Source: G965276765 sp965276825 (GTDB lineage: Bacteria; Actinomycetota; Acidimicrobiia; Acidimicrobiales; Palsa-688). Taken from it: a DNA stretch of 64,000 bases. A program made the position numbers and the translations under genes. This document shows positions 16,923-25,064 of the stretch, in pieces. The stretch spans positions 2,852,001-2,916,000 of the forward strand of contig OZ255630.1 in the NCBI GenBank assembly GCA_965276825.1. Direction: 5' to 3'. How positions within the stretch are numbered: the first letter of the stretch is position 1; every line of letters begins with the position of its first letter. The notes beneath the pieces are model-generated. The model was given only the letters and a program-made list of their open reading frames with translations, did not search any database and was not told the origin of the DNA.

Positions 16923-17393
16923 GTGGCGGACAGGGTGGTCGACGAGCTGCGCACCAAACGCCTGCTGCTCCGGACGTGGAGTCCGAAGGACGCCGAGCCG
17001 ATGGCGGTCATCAACCGAGACGTCGAAGTGATCCGGCACCTCAACAGGCCAGTCGACGCGGAAGCGGTGGCCGGCTTCTACAGCACCGTGACCGAGCATT
17101 GGAACCGGTACGGGTTCGGCTTCTTCGCGGTCGAGAGCACCGAGCCGCCCAGGGCTAGGACGTTCCTCGGATTCGTGGGCGTGGCGTACCCCACCTTCCT
17201 GCCCGGCCTCGCTCATCGCCCTGAGCTGGGCTGGCGGTTGGTGAGAGCTGCGTGGGGTAGCGGGTTGGCAACCGAGGCCGCTGAGGCTGTCCGCGGCTTG
17301 GCCTTCGCTCTCAGCGGGTCGCCAGCAAGCTCGGCATGGACATCGAGCAGCAGGTCGAGAACCCGGTTCTCGGGAGGCGGGTCGAGGTGTAGC
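16923..17393 (+). pseudogene. GNAT acetyltransferase, broken by internal deletion
   Basis: The frame starts as a RimJ-type GNAT (VVDELRTKRLLLRTWSPKDAEPM, then ELGWRLVRAAWGSGLATEAAEAVRGLAFAL). It then loses the region normally carrying the NxASxxV segment. The conserved end, VASKLGMDIEQQVENPVLGR followed by RVEV, is present in another frame and ends in TAG at 17,391-17,393. An internal deletion of roughly 20-30 codons with a frame change explains this. In the original frame the sequence runs on into the following phosphatase gene, but that fusion is an artefact of the lesion. Confidence 0.7.
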
Positions 17394-17486
17394 AAATGGA
17401 CCACCCGGGGCCGAGCACCGGCCCCCGTAGGGGATGGTCGAACGGGACGCGGGTGCCGGCTGTCGCAGGACTGGGAGACTCGGAGC

Positions 17487-18263
17487 ATGCTCTCAGTCCA
17501 TCGTCAGCGCGCCTATCGGGTTCGGTTCGACTGGGGCGTCCAGGGAGCTGAGGCGGTCGCCGCGGACGCCGAGGTCACCGTCGTCATCGACGTGTTGTCG
17601 TGTACCACGACGCTCAGCGTCGGCCTCGACGCGGGCGTCGTGGTCCTCCCGTATCCCTGGATGGATGACACCGCAGCCAGCTACGCAGCCGAGCACCACG
17701 CCGCCCTGGCCGTGGGTCGCGCCCAGGCCGCCACCGGCCAGTTCAGCCTCTCGCCGCAGAGCTTGAGGACCACCGAGCTGCCCGAACGCTTGGTTCTACC
17801 CTCACCGAACGGCTCTACCATCGTCTCGCAGGTGGCCACCCGGACAGCAGCTTGTACCGCCGCTTGCCTACGCAACGCCTCGGCGGTAGCGGCCTGGATC
17901 GCTGCTCGCCACTCCCACCCGGCCGCGGTGGCCGTGATAGCAGCCGGTGAGCGCTGGGATGACGCCACCTTGCGTCCGGCGGTTGAGGACCTATGGGGGG
18001 CCGGGGCGGTCATCGCCGGTTTGGTAGCAGCCGGCTGGGATGGCCTGTCGCCTGAGGCCGAGCTGGCCCGCCACGGATACGAGAGCGTGCGAGACCGCGA
18101 GCTTGAGGCCCTCCTGGGGTGTCCAAGCGGCAGGGAACTGACCGATGCCGGCTACCAGGCGGATGTAGAGATTGCCGCTGAGGTCGACGCCAGCGCAACC
18201 GTCCCGCTGCTCGTGGACGGCCACTCCTTCATTCAGGCCGGTCACCACGGATCAAGGTCTTGA
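17487..18263 (+). CDS. 2-phosphosulfolactate phosphatase-like (ComB) family protein
   Basis: The ATG at 17,487 follows GGAG; the longer upstream frame belongs to the broken GNAT. The 258-residue product resembles the Mg-dependent ComB family: EVTVVIDVLSCTTTLSVGL, LVLPSPNGSTIV and VAVIAAGERWDDATLRPAVEDLWGAGAV. ComB hydrolyses 2-phosphosulfolactate in coenzyme M synthesis, but actinobacterial homologues outside that pathway have unknown substrates. The family's usual RA before the threonines is replaced by SC here. The stop lies 14 bases before copy 3 of the recurrent motif. Confidence 0.75.
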   Translation: MLSVHRQRAYRVRFDWGVQGAEAVAADAEVTVVIDVLSCTTTLSVGLDAGVVVLPYPWMDDTAASYAAEHHAALAVGRAQAATGQFSLSPQSLRTTELPERLVLPSPNGSTIVSQVATRTAACTAACLRNASAVAAWIAARHSHPAAVAVIAAGERWDDATLRPAVEDLWGAGAVIAGLVAAGWDGLSPEAELARHGYESVRDRELEALLGCPSGRELTDAGYQADVEIAAEVDASATVPLLVDGHSFIQAGHHGSRS

Positions 18264-18277
18264 CCGGCGCCTGCAAG

Positions 18278-18293
18278 GGGATCCACTACTGGG
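18278..18293 (+). repeat. Recurrent gene-end motif, copy 3
   Basis: GGGATCCACTACTGGG, followed by ATGGC as in copy 4. It sits between two converging genes, 14 bases after the rightward phosphatase stop, and contains the TAG stop of the leftward nucleotidyltransferase gene. Confidence 0.55.
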
Positions 18294-19038
18294 ATGGCTT
18301 CGGCCGACGCCGGGCGTGGGTGGTCGTCCGTCGAGCGTCGCGCCACGCGATCAGTGCTGTGCGTACCCGGGGTGAAGTGACGTCCGCGCCCTGGCGCCGC
18401 GCACGTAGTTGGTCGATCAGCCAGGTCGGGGCAGCGGCGCGCTCGATGGCCCGGGTCTTGGTGAGCAGTTCGCTCGTCGCCAGCGTGTGACGGCCTCGAG
18501 CCATAGACGTACCAGTAAGTCCGAGCTCCGCGACTCCGGGGTCGAGCCAGAGCCACGGTCGGCGTGCCGCCCACGCCCAGTACCCGGTGATCTCGGCACG
18601 CGCCGCCTCCCGCACGTCTTCGTCGCTCATCGTCGGCAAGACGTCGGCCGGCGAGCGTCCGAAGACGCTGTAGCCGTGGCGAACGAGCTCGGCTCTGGCC
18701 ACACCCGACAAGATGCGCTGTACCAGTGACCCGTGGATCCAAGTCGGGTGCAGCGCCCGAAGGTGGACAAGCCGGGCATCATCGACGTAGACGCATCCCA
18801 GTTTGAGACCGGCGGCGGCTCCCTTGTCGAGGTCCCGATGGAGTGCCACGAGCATGGCCTGCTGAGCCGGATCAACCGGGCCAGTAGTGATCGCAACAAG
18901 GTCGAGGTCGCTGATGCCCGGCAAGTAGTCGCCTGTTGCCAGCGACCCCCCGACGAACAAATCGGTCACCCACCCAAGGGCCGCGAGTCGCCTTCCCAGC
19001 TCATCGACACCACGCAGCGAGATGGACACAACTCGCAT
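18286..19038 (-). CDS. Nucleotidyltransferase, aminoglycoside adenylyltransferase (AadA)-like
   Basis: This intact 250-residue protein has the pol-beta nucleotidyltransferase signature VGGSLATGDYLPGISDLDLVAI (GS-x10-D-x-D), with a later conserved helical domain (LTGTSMARGRHTLATSELLTKTRAIE). Length and layout match ANT(3'')-type streptomycin/spectinomycin adenylyltransferases, which inactivate the drug with AMP, but sequence identity cannot be judged. The start is ATG at 19,038 (MRVVSISLRGVDELGRRL). The TAG stop lies in copy 3 of the recurrent motif. Confidence 0.75.
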   Translation of the reverse strand: MRVVSISLRGVDELGRRLAALGWVTDLFVGGSLATGDYLPGISDLDLVAITTGPVDPAQQAMLVALHRDLDKGAAAGLKLGCVYVDDARLVHLRALHPTWIHGSLVQRILSGVARAELVRHGYSVFGRSPADVLPTMSDEDVREAARAEITGYWAWAARRPWLWLDPGVAELGLTGTSMARGRHTLATSELLTKTRAIERAAAPTWLIDQLRARRQGADVTSPRVRTALIAWRDARRTTTHARRRPKPSQ

Positions 19039-19039
19039 T

Positions 19040-19154
19040 CTCCGTCGAACTCGACAGCGAACTCCTAGAGCGCCTCAACCGCTACGCCCGCTCCACCCTG
19101 CCTGTTGCCGGTATCGACCCGGCACTTCTGCGGGTCCATGTCGACGTCCCGTAG
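19040..19154 (+). pseudogene. Possible 3' fragment of an unknown gene
   Basis: A short rightward stretch encodes FSVELDSELLERLNRYARST followed by LPVAGIDPALLRVHVDVP and a stop. It reads like a real C-terminal protein end but has no start or upstream partner, since the neighbouring nucleotidyltransferase gene occupies the upstream DNA on the other strand. It may be the remnant of a gene truncated during cargo rearrangement. No family is recognised. Confidence 0.25.
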
Positions 19155-19213
19155 AGGAACCTGCTGCGGACACGGAGAGGGGCTCCCGCCGGGATCGCCG
19201 CCATCGTCAGAAG

Positions 19214-19229
19214 GGGATCCGTGACCGGG
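19214..19229 (+). repeat. Recurrent gene-end motif, copy 4
   Basis: GGGATCCGTGACCGGG, followed by ATGGC as in copy 3. It lies about 60 bases after the gene fragment's stop and about 50 bases before the stop of the leftward TetR gene. Confidence 0.55.
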
Positions 19230-19282
19230 ATGGCGCAAGCCACCGGGCCTGGGTCCTCAGCCGATACGGCGGGTGGCCTCCC

Positions 19283-19921
19283 TCACCGGCGCTGAGGTTG
19301 CAGCCCGGTGAGGATGAGCTGGGCGATGTGGGCCGAGCGTTCGGGGCTGGTTTCCGCGCGGGCATGGCGGATCGCGGCGAAGGCGCCCGCGATGAGTGCC
19401 ATCACCTCCTCCACGGTGAGGTCCTCGCGTACGATGCCGACCGCGTGCGCGCGATCGAGTAGATCTGCGACACGGCGTGTGAGGTCAGCAGCGAGGCCAG
19501 GTGCGGCGGTCCGCAAGTCGAGGTCGGTGGCCACGAGAGCGCTCTTGACAGCGGCGTTCTCGGCCCCTGTAGCCATCATCCGGAACAGCAGCGTGAACAC
19601 AGATGAGGGGTCGCCGCCAGCGGCGAGCAATTCTCCTTCGGCCACCAGCTGCTCTATCTGATCGGTCGCGACGGCGAGATACAGCGCTTCCTTGGTCGGA
19701 AAATGTCGGTGGACCGTACCGGGGCCAACGCCCGCACGGCGGGCGATCTCGTCGAGTGAGACACCAAGTCCTTCCGATTTGAATAACTCCTGCGCGGTCC
19801 GAAGCACCCGCTCACGATTACGGCGCGCGTCAGCTCGCAACTCTCGGTCACTGCCGTGAGCGTCTGACGATCTTGCTGGTTCGGGCTCACGCGGTCGGCT
19901 GGACACGTCGACACCGAGCAT
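19283..19921 (-). CDS. TetR-family transcriptional regulator
   Basis: A 212-residue regulator from the ATG at 19,921 (MLGVDVSSRPRE); an upstream ATG at 19,954 is less likely. The TetR N-terminal DNA-binding domain is clear: RNRERVLRTAQELFKSEG, SLDEIARRAGVGPGTVHRHFP and TKEALYLAV, followed by a helical ligand domain (HAVGIVREDLTVEEVMALIA). It is divergent from a SnoaL-like gene at 20,030 and likely represses that gene and itself through the intergenic inverted repeat. Confidence 0.9.
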   Translation of the reverse strand: MLGVDVSSRPREPEPARSSDAHGSDRELRADARRNRERVLRTAQELFKSEGLGVSLDEIARRAGVGPGTVHRHFPTKEALYLAVATDQIEQLVAEGELLAAGGDPSSVFTLLFRMMATGAENAAVKSALVATDLDLRTAAPGLAADLTRRVADLLDRAHAVGIVREDLTVEEVMALIAGAFAAIRHARAETSPERSAHIAQLILTGLQPQRR

Positions 19922-19973
19922 AACCGGGGCGCCGCACCGTATATAGTTCCGCAACCGGGTCGTCGCCCCGGTT
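19922..19973. promoter_or_regulatory. Inverted repeat in the TetR/SnoaL divergent promoter region
   Basis: AACCGGGGCG at 19,922-19,931 and CGCCCCGGTT at 19,964-19,973 form a perfect 10-bp inverted repeat around an AT-rich centre (GTATATAGTT). Its place next to the TetR start suggests an operator, although the 32-base spacing is wide for one dimer and could reflect two half-sites. Confidence 0.4.
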
Positions 19974-20029
19974 CTGTTGCTTGTCGCTCATCACGACCTG
20001 ATCCACCTGCTACGAGGAGACCACGCCAA

Positions 20030-20380
20030 ATGACCGCACGAGACGAGGCCAGCGCCTTGGTGCTGCGGATGCTGGAGTGCTTCAACACCAGGCAATTCGA
20101 CCGGGCCGACGACCTGTACACGCCCGGCTTCGTCACCCATCCGTTCGGCACCGGATTCGACGCGGAGGCCTGGCGCAAGCTCGTTGCCAAGTTTCCCGGC
20201 ATACGCGTCGTCGCCAACGACATTCTGGTTGACGGCGACAAGGTCACCGTCCGCTCTTCCGTCGAGGGAACAGAGACCCTGTACGGCAATGCGCAACCGC
20301 TACTGATCGAGGTCTTCCGCATCGAAGGTTGTCGGTTCGCAGAGTGGTGGGGAAGCACCTGGCTCCCGGATCTCAGCTAA
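20030..20380 (+). CDS. SnoaL-like (NTF2 fold) protein
   Basis: A 116-residue single-domain protein starting with ATG at 20,030 after CGAGGAGACC. It has the SnoaL/NTF2-like layout: LVLRMLECFNTRQFDRADDL, YTPGFVTHPFGTGFDAEAW, then NDILVDGDKVTVRSSVEGT and a C-terminal FRIEGCRFAEWWGS. Members act as polyketide cyclases, hydrolases or binding proteins; the substrate here is unknown. It is probably controlled by the divergent TetR regulator. Copy 5 of the recurrent motif follows 23 bases after the stop. Confidence 0.82.
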   Translation: MTARDEASALVLRMLECFNTRQFDRADDLYTPGFVTHPFGTGFDAEAWRKLVAKFPGIRVVANDILVDGDKVTVRSSVEGTETLYGNAQPLLIEVFRIEGCRFAEWWGSTWLPDLS

Positions 20381-20403
20381 CAGCGTCCCCGAAAGCCCGA
20401 TAG

Positions 20404-20419
20404 CCGATCCCTCTCCGGG
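20404..20419 (+). repeat. Recurrent gene-end motif, degenerate copy 5
   Basis: CCGATCCCTCTCCGGG keeps GATC and CCGGG but differs at the first two bases. It occupies the 46-base gap between two rightward SnoaL-like genes. Confidence 0.35.
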
Positions 20420-20426
20420 TACGGTA

Positions 20427-20809
20427 ATGCGGATGGATGGCGAGTCCACCAAGCGGTTGGTCTTGAAGTTCTACGAGCTGTTCGTGAACAAGCGGGACTT
20501 CGATGCCGCGGCCGCCTATCTGGGTGACCCCTACGTGCAGCATCGTGCCGACATCAAGAGCGACCCGGAGAGCTTGCGTGCTTTCAACGTGGAAATCAAG
20601 GCCCGGTGGCCGCAGCTGCACGCCGACGTGCGCCGGGTGCTCGTCGACGAGACTTCGTCGTCCTGCACGTGCACGTCGTTCCCGAACCTGGCGCCCTCGG
20701 CAGCGCCCATGTGGACATCTTCCGGGTGGAAGGCGACAAGATCGTCGAACATTGGGACGTGGACGAGCCGATCCCCGAGCAACGAGCGCACGACAACCCG
20801 ATTGTCTGA
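20427..20809 (+). pseudogene. SnoaL-like protein, frameshifted
   Basis: The frame starts at 20,427 or 20,433 (MDGESTKRLVLKFYELFVNK, RDFDAAAAYLGDPYVQHRAD, WPQLHADVRRVLVDE) and matches the SnoaL-like family. From about 20,655 the family sequence continues in another frame as DFVVLHVHVVPEPGALG, then HVDIFRVEGDKIVEHWDVD and IPEQRAHDNPIV, ending at 20,809. The DNA reads GTCGACGAGACTTCG where GTCGACGGCGACTTC-like sequence is expected, so one base appears lost. Intact, it would be about 127 residues. Confidence 0.75.
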
Positions 20810-20963
20810 CCCACCTCGGCAGGGCGGGTCTCGTCGTCATCCAACCCTGCTACCTCCATGGGGGCGACACGAACTCGAGGTCGGCGGTCCTCGTCATCGC
20901 CTGAAAGCGGCCGGGCATCGCCGCTTCGGCCCAGCCCAAGGCGGTGTCGCAGTCGAGGATGGG

Positions 20964-21392
20964 CTACCGGCCGTGTTCGTTGCGGAGGATCATGCCGACG
21001 CTGTACCAGCCCCAGTAGACGCGGTGGGCGGTGATGAGGCCGTCGTTTATCTCCATGACCTCGACGATGTCCATCTGGTCGCCGTCGGGTGTTTGGCGCG
21101 GGTATTCCCAGGTGACGTGGCCGGCGTCGGCGAGGAACCGGCTGCGGTACCGGCGCCGCTGTGCCGGCTGGTGAGCGAAGACCTGCTCGACGAAGCGGCG
21201 GAGCGCGTCGCGGCCGGTGACGACGCCTTCTGCGCTGCCCAACAGGTGGCACACCAGCGGGCTCTCCAAGGTGGCGTCGGGATGGTAGAGCGCCATGGCG
21301 GCGTCGAGATCCTTCGCGCCGAGGGCCTGGTCCCACGCCTCGAAGACGTGCTCGATCGCCGGATCAGTCGCGATGGTTGGCTTGTCGGTCAT
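20964..21392 (-). CDS. SnoaL-like (NTF2 fold) protein
   Basis: A 142-residue protein from ATG at 21,392 after AAGGGAC; the longer upstream frame has no family support. It shows the NTF2-like fold of small hydrolases and cyclases: IEHVFEAWDQALGAKDLDAA, LYHPDATLESPLVCHLLGSA, GRDALRRFVEQVF and DIVEVMEINDGLITAHRVYW. It is divergent from an ArsR-type regulator (start 21,488), which probably controls it. Substrate unknown. Confidence 0.8.
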   Translation of the reverse strand: MTDKPTIATDPAIEHVFEAWDQALGAKDLDAAMALYHPDATLESPLVCHLLGSAEGVVTGRDALRRFVEQVFAHQPAQRRRYRSRFLADAGHVTWEYPRQTPDGDQMDIVEVMEINDGLITAHRVYWGWYSVGMILRNEHGR

Positions 21393-21487
21393 GGGCCTGT
21401 CCCTTTCACTCGTTTGTAGCGACCCGAGTACGCTACGACGCCAACCTTTCGCTGCGGCATGGAGTGTGCTTGCGCGATGCTGGGTCG

Positions 21488-22201
21488 ATGACTGGCGACG
21501 CTGGATCGCCACGAGATCGGGACCTGGCACCCGTCGGCGCCCTGCTCGGCCATCCCGCTCGGGCCGCCATGCTGGTGGCGCTCGCCGATGGACGGTCGCT
21601 GCCCGCCGGGGACCTGGCACGACATGCCCGGATAGCCCCGGCGACCGCCACCGCCCATCTTCGCCGGCTGGTCGACGGGGGTCTCGTGCGGGTGCGGTCC
21701 CAGGGCCGTCACCGTTACCACGAGCTCGCCGGTCCCGACGTCGCCGCCGCGCTGGAGGCGGTGGCCCGCCTCGCCCCACCCGTCGAGGTCCGTTCTCTTG
21801 GCCAAGACCGCATCCAGGCGGCCATCAGCGAAGCGCGGACCTGCTACGACCATCTCGCAGGCCGTCGCGGTGTCGAGCTACGCGACCGGCTCCTCGCCGC
21901 CGGGGTGCTGGAGCGACACGGCGACCGTGATCACGTGGTCACCGACCAAGGACGAGCACGGCTGGCCGACCTCGGCGTCGCCGTCGACGACCTCGTCAAG
22001 ACACGGCGGGTGTTCGCTCGAAGCTGTATCGACTGGACCCACCGCCGGCCCCACCTCGCCGGAGCCCTACCAGCGGCGATCACCACAAAATTCCTCGATC
22101 TCGGATGGATCAGCCGCCTCGACGGCCGCGGCCTGCGAGTCGCCGAACGCTACGACCAGCACCTCGACGACTGGCTCCCCGTGCCCGACCCAGTCCGATA
22201 A
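21488..22201 (+). CDS. ArsR-type winged-helix transcriptional regulator
   Basis: A 237-residue regulator from ATG 21,488. The winged-helix domain is typical of larger ArsR members: LLGHPARAAMLVALADGRSL, PAGDLARHARIAPATATAHL and RRLVDGGLVRVRSQGRHRYH. The C-terminal half (CYDHLAGRRGVELRDRLLAA, VFARSCIDWTHRRPHLAGAL) is the conserved extension of this subgroup. No cysteine metal site is obvious, so the inducer is probably not a metal. The stop abuts copy 6 of the recurrent motif. Confidence 0.88.
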   Translation: MTGDAGSPRDRDLAPVGALLGHPARAAMLVALADGRSLPAGDLARHARIAPATATAHLRRLVDGGLVRVRSQGRHRYHELAGPDVAAALEAVARLAPPVEVRSLGQDRIQAAISEARTCYDHLAGRRGVELRDRLLAAGVLERHGDRDHVVTDQGRARLADLGVAVDDLVKTRRVFARSCIDWTHRRPHLAGALPAAITTKFLDLGWISRLDGRGLRVAERYDQHLDDWLPVPDPVR

Positions 22202-22202
22202 C

Positions 22203-22218
22203 GGGATCCACCAGCGGG
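22203..22218 (+). repeat. Recurrent gene-end motif, copy 6
   Basis: GGGATCCACCAGCGGG begins one base after the TAA of the ArsR-type gene and lies about 45 bases before the stop of the converging epimerase gene. Confidence 0.5.
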
Positions 22219-22263
22219 CACATCGACGCTCGACGGCCTCGACGGGTCCGAGGCGCGACTGGG

Positions 22264-23178
22264 CTACCCGGCCAAGGCTTGGGCGGTGGCCAGCCAGCCC
22301 TCGCGAGCGCTCGGGTAGCGGGGGGTCCATTCTGAGGCCGAGCGCAACCGGGTGTTGCTAGCGCGGACCGACCTGGTAAGGGAGGTCAGGTGGTCACCGA
22401 AGAGCAGCGCGGCTCGGCCTGGCCCGCGCACCCACGGCGTACAGCCGGCCGCGACGGCGAGGGCGGCAGCGAAGTCCCGCTTGGTCAGCGGCTCGTCATC
22501 GACCACGTTGTAGACGCCCCCAGGGGCGTCCAAGGCGGCGGCCACCGCGGCGCCGGCGTCGGTCATGTGGATCGATGACTGGTAGCCGCCGGGGTCGCCG
22601 AGGGTGAGGATCACGTGGTGACGGGCTTGGGCCAGCATCTGCTCGCTGTGCGCGGCCCCCGGCCCGTAGAACCACCCGAAGCGCAAGACCACCCCAGTCC
22701 CCCCAGCCTCAGCGAACCGGGCGGAGTTGGCCTCAGCGGCGTGGTTACCCTCGGCCATCGGATACCGGTCGGTCGGGGCGTCCTCGTCAAGCCACCTGCC
22801 GCCCCCGTCGGCGTAGAGCATGCACACCGACTCCTGCACCACCCTCCCGACCCCGGCGGCGACGGCGGCGTCGATGACGGTGGCCGAGCCCTCGGTCCGC
22901 ACCCGCTGGTTGGCTGCCCACGCCTGGGCGCTCATGAACTTGCTCATGGGCGGGATGGCGGTCGCCACGTTGACCACCGCGTCATGACCGGCGAACACGT
23001 CAGTGAGCGCAGAGCGGTCAAAGAGGGACACCTCGACCGGCGTCGCCCCCTGGACCCGTAGCGCAGCCGCCTTGGCGGGCGTTCGGGCCAGGGCCGAAAC
23101 CTCATGGCCGGCGCCCACCAGGGCAGGCACGGCATGACTGCCGATGGCACCCGTAGCGCCGGTCACGCACACCCGCAC
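22264..23178 (-). CDS. NAD(P)-dependent epimerase/dehydratase (extended SDR)
   Basis: A 304-residue SDR-type oxidoreductase, taken from GTG at 23,178, which places the nucleotide-binding motif VRVCVTGATGAIGSHAVPAL at the N-terminus; the longer upstream frame lacks support. Further motifs are FDRSALTDVFAGHDAVVNVA, GVGRVVQESVCMLYADGGG and RFGWFYGPGAAHSEQM. The tyrosine in the usual YxxxK position is not evident, suggesting a binding or atypical member. Substrate unknown. Confidence 0.8.
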   Translation of the reverse strand: MRVCVTGATGAIGSHAVPALVGAGHEVSALARTPAKAAALRVQGATPVEVSLFDRSALTDVFAGHDAVVNVATAIPPMSKFMSAQAWAANQRVRTEGSATVIDAAVAAGVGRVVQESVCMLYADGGGRWLDEDAPTDRYPMAEGNHAAEANSARFAEAGGTGVVLRFGWFYGPGAAHSEQMLAQARHHVILTLGDPGGYQSSIHMTDAGAAVAAALDAPGGVYNVVDDEPLTKRDFAAALAVAAGCTPWVRGPGRAALLFGDHLTSLTRSVRASNTRLRSASEWTPRYPSAREGWLATAQALAG

Positions 23179-23305
23179 GGCGACCACGATAGCCACGAGG
23201 GCGGAGGCCTCACGAGCCAGCCTGGCGCCGTCCCACAAGGATCGCGCAGTGCGACAGCCGTCCAAGGGAGGAGGAGTCGGGCTTGCCGACAGCTGGTCGG
23301 CTTCG

Positions 23306-24373
23306 TCAGGCCCGCTGGTGTGACGCTGTGCCGGGCAGGCGCAGAACCGCTCTGACAGCGGTGCCACCCGACCGCCCAGAGGGCACTCGCTCCGTAATGC
23401 CGGTGTCACGGATGTCGAAGCCAAGCTGACGGAGGAGGCTGAGGGCGCCGTGGTTGGTGGTGGTCGTCTCAGCGCACACCTCCCGGGCCCCGTGACGCCC
23501 GGCCAGCTCGACAAGCGCAGTCAGTACCTGACGACCAAACCCCTGGGCCCGCGCCGAGCGGCGCAGCCAGGCGCCTGTCTCCAGGCATCCCTCCCGTCCT
23601 ACTCGTTTGAGCCGGACCGCACCTATGACCTTGCCGCCCACCACCACCGCCCAGGTCTCCTCCTGCCTCCCGTCGACCAAGCCGCTGCGCCGATCTCGAT
23701 GGAACGCGCGTAACCACTCAACTCGTTCCGGCGTCCACCCGTCACCCGGGCCGACAGGTGGCGTCACCTCGTTCGGGTGGGCATCCGTGACAGCTACCTC
23801 GATGAGCTGGTTGAGTATCCCCTCCGTGACGGGCACCAGCTCTACGCTTTCCGATGACCTCCCCACGGCTGGCCAGTTCTCACCGGTGGTACCGTCCTCG
23901 ACCCCACCACGATCCAGAGTTCCTTCGATGGGAAGATGCTCCAGCAGCACCGAGAGCGCAGCGCTCATTTGCTCGGGCGGGCAGTCCATGCCGCAAGTGA
24001 CGTGCGGCGTCCAGCGCCCGGGTACGAAGTACGGCCAGGGGTCAACGGTGAGCGGTTCGACCGCCTTGTAAACGCGCCGCTGCTCATCGAGCAGCTCTTG
24101 GTGCACGACGCAAGCCAGGAACAGAGCACCACTGGGGAAGACCCCGGCGGCCTCGACTTGGAGCCGCAGGGGACGGCTGGGCACCATTCCGACTGCCTGG
24201 AGGGCCTCGTCGCTCGGTAAGCCCTCTGCGACGGCGAGGGACACATGCGGCTGATGCAACCGGTGCGTGTAAGTCGCCAGGGAGGACAAGCCTCGCTCGG
24301 CCAGCTCATCCCACATCCGCTGGATAGTGAGCCTCGATGCCTCGTCAAGCCACAAGACGATCCCCCGACTCAC
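23306..24373 (-). CDS. Fusion: 2H phosphoesterase (2'-5' RNA ligase-like) + GNAT acetyltransferase
   Basis: A single 355-residue frame encodes two domains. Residues about 1-170 form a 2H phosphoesterase, with the two H-x-T/S motifs visible as HQPHVSLAVAEG and WTPHVTCGMDCP; this fold handles cyclic phosphates or 2'-5' RNA ends. Residues about 190-350 form a GNAT: VTDAHPNEVTPPVGPGDGW, TPERVEWLRAFHRDRRSG, LETGAWLRRSARAQGFGRQV and NHGALSLLRQLGFDIRD. The linker is in frame with no stop. Whether it is an old fusion or a recent cargo joining is unclear. Confidence 0.82.
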   Translation of the reverse strand: MSRGIVLWLDEASRLTIQRMWDELAERGLSSLATYTHRLHQPHVSLAVAEGLPSDEALQAVGMVPSRPLRLQVEAAGVFPSGALFLACVVHQELLDEQRRVYKAVEPLTVDPWPYFVPGRWTPHVTCGMDCPPEQMSAALSVLLEHLPIEGTLDRGGVEDGTTGENWPAVGRSSESVELVPVTEGILNQLIEVAVTDAHPNEVTPPVGPGDGWTPERVEWLRAFHRDRRSGLVDGRQEETWAVVVGGKVIGAVRLKRVGREGCLETGAWLRRSARAQGFGRQVLTALVELAGRHGAREVCAETTTTNHGALSLLRQLGFDIRDTGITERVPSGRSGGTAVRAVLRLPGTASHQRA

Positions 24374-24492
24374 GGAGTCACCGTAGCCACGGCCCGACCT
24401 CGGTGTCCGTCGCCGAGAGCTTGCCCAGGATGACCAAGGACCTACGGGACGGCCATCAGCCGTTCCGGGACTGCCTATGTCTGTGTCACTCG

Positions 24493-24508
24493 GGGATCGT
24501 CAACTGGG
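24493..24508 (+). repeat. Recurrent gene-end motif, copy 7
   Basis: GGGATCGTCAACTGGG, identical in its 16 bases to copy 2. Together with the upstream CTGTGTCACTCG it forms a longer match of about 27 bases to copy 9. It lies 22 bases after (3' of) the stop of the leftward cupin gene. Confidence 0.6.
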
Positions 24509-24530
24509 ATGACCTGGCTCGTACTACGTA

Positions 24531-24941
24531 CTACGCCAGGGAGTCGTCACGGGCGGCTGTAAGCGAGCCGCCGGCGTTGCCCGTGTTGACCACGCCGGTC
24601 GGCTCGATGAGCACCGCGTGGACTTCTCCGTCGGTGACGGGGCAGTGCTCGACGTCACGAGGGACGACGAAGAGCTGACCCTGTCCAACCGTCACGTTGC
24701 CATCGCGCATCTGGATCGTGAGCTCGCCGTTGGTGACGAGGAACAGCTCATCGGTGTCGTGGTGGGAGTGCCAGGTGAACTCGCCTTGGACCTTGACCAC
24801 CTTGATCTCGTAGTCGTTGAGCCGGGCCACCGTCTTGGGCGACCAGTGCTCGGAGAACAGGGAGAGCTTCTCGGCGATGTCAACGGGACTGTGGGCCACC
24901 TGTCCAGTATTGCTCGTGACCCAAGTGGGTGCGGGCAGCAT
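24531..24941 (-). CDS. Cupin-domain protein
   Basis: A 136-residue single-domain cupin: VAHSPVDIAEKLSLFSEHWS, EIKVVKVQGEFTWHSHHDTD, ELFLVTNGELTIQMRDGNVT and FVVPRDVEHCPVTDGEVHAV. The metal ligands (H-x-H...E...H) are present. ATG 24,941 is used, but a GTG nearer the first conserved residues is possible. Small cupins of this type are metal-dependent isomerases, dioxygenases or binding proteins; the ligand is unknown. Confidence 0.85.
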   Translation of the reverse strand: MLPAPTWVTSNTGQVAHSPVDIAEKLSLFSEHWSPKTVARLNDYEIKVVKVQGEFTWHSHHDTDELFLVTNGELTIQMRDGNVTVGQGQLFVVPRDVEHCPVTDGEVHAVLIEPTGVVNTGNAGGSLTAARDDSLA

Positions 24942-25064
24942 CCCAACGGAGATCGTTCACTGACGCACGATCCCTCCGAGAAACGGTGGATGGTCAGGAC
25001 AGCCCGGGAGTCCACCGACGAGACTGGCTGTGTGGCTGCTTCGACGAACCGTGATCCGCTTGCC

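Noticed and set aside
16923..18263. A GNAT-phosphatase fusion protein in one 446-codon frame
   Set aside because: The linking region is out-of-frame GNAT sequence, the true GNAT end is in another frame stopping at 17,393, and the phosphatase has its own ATG with a ribosome binding site at 17,487.
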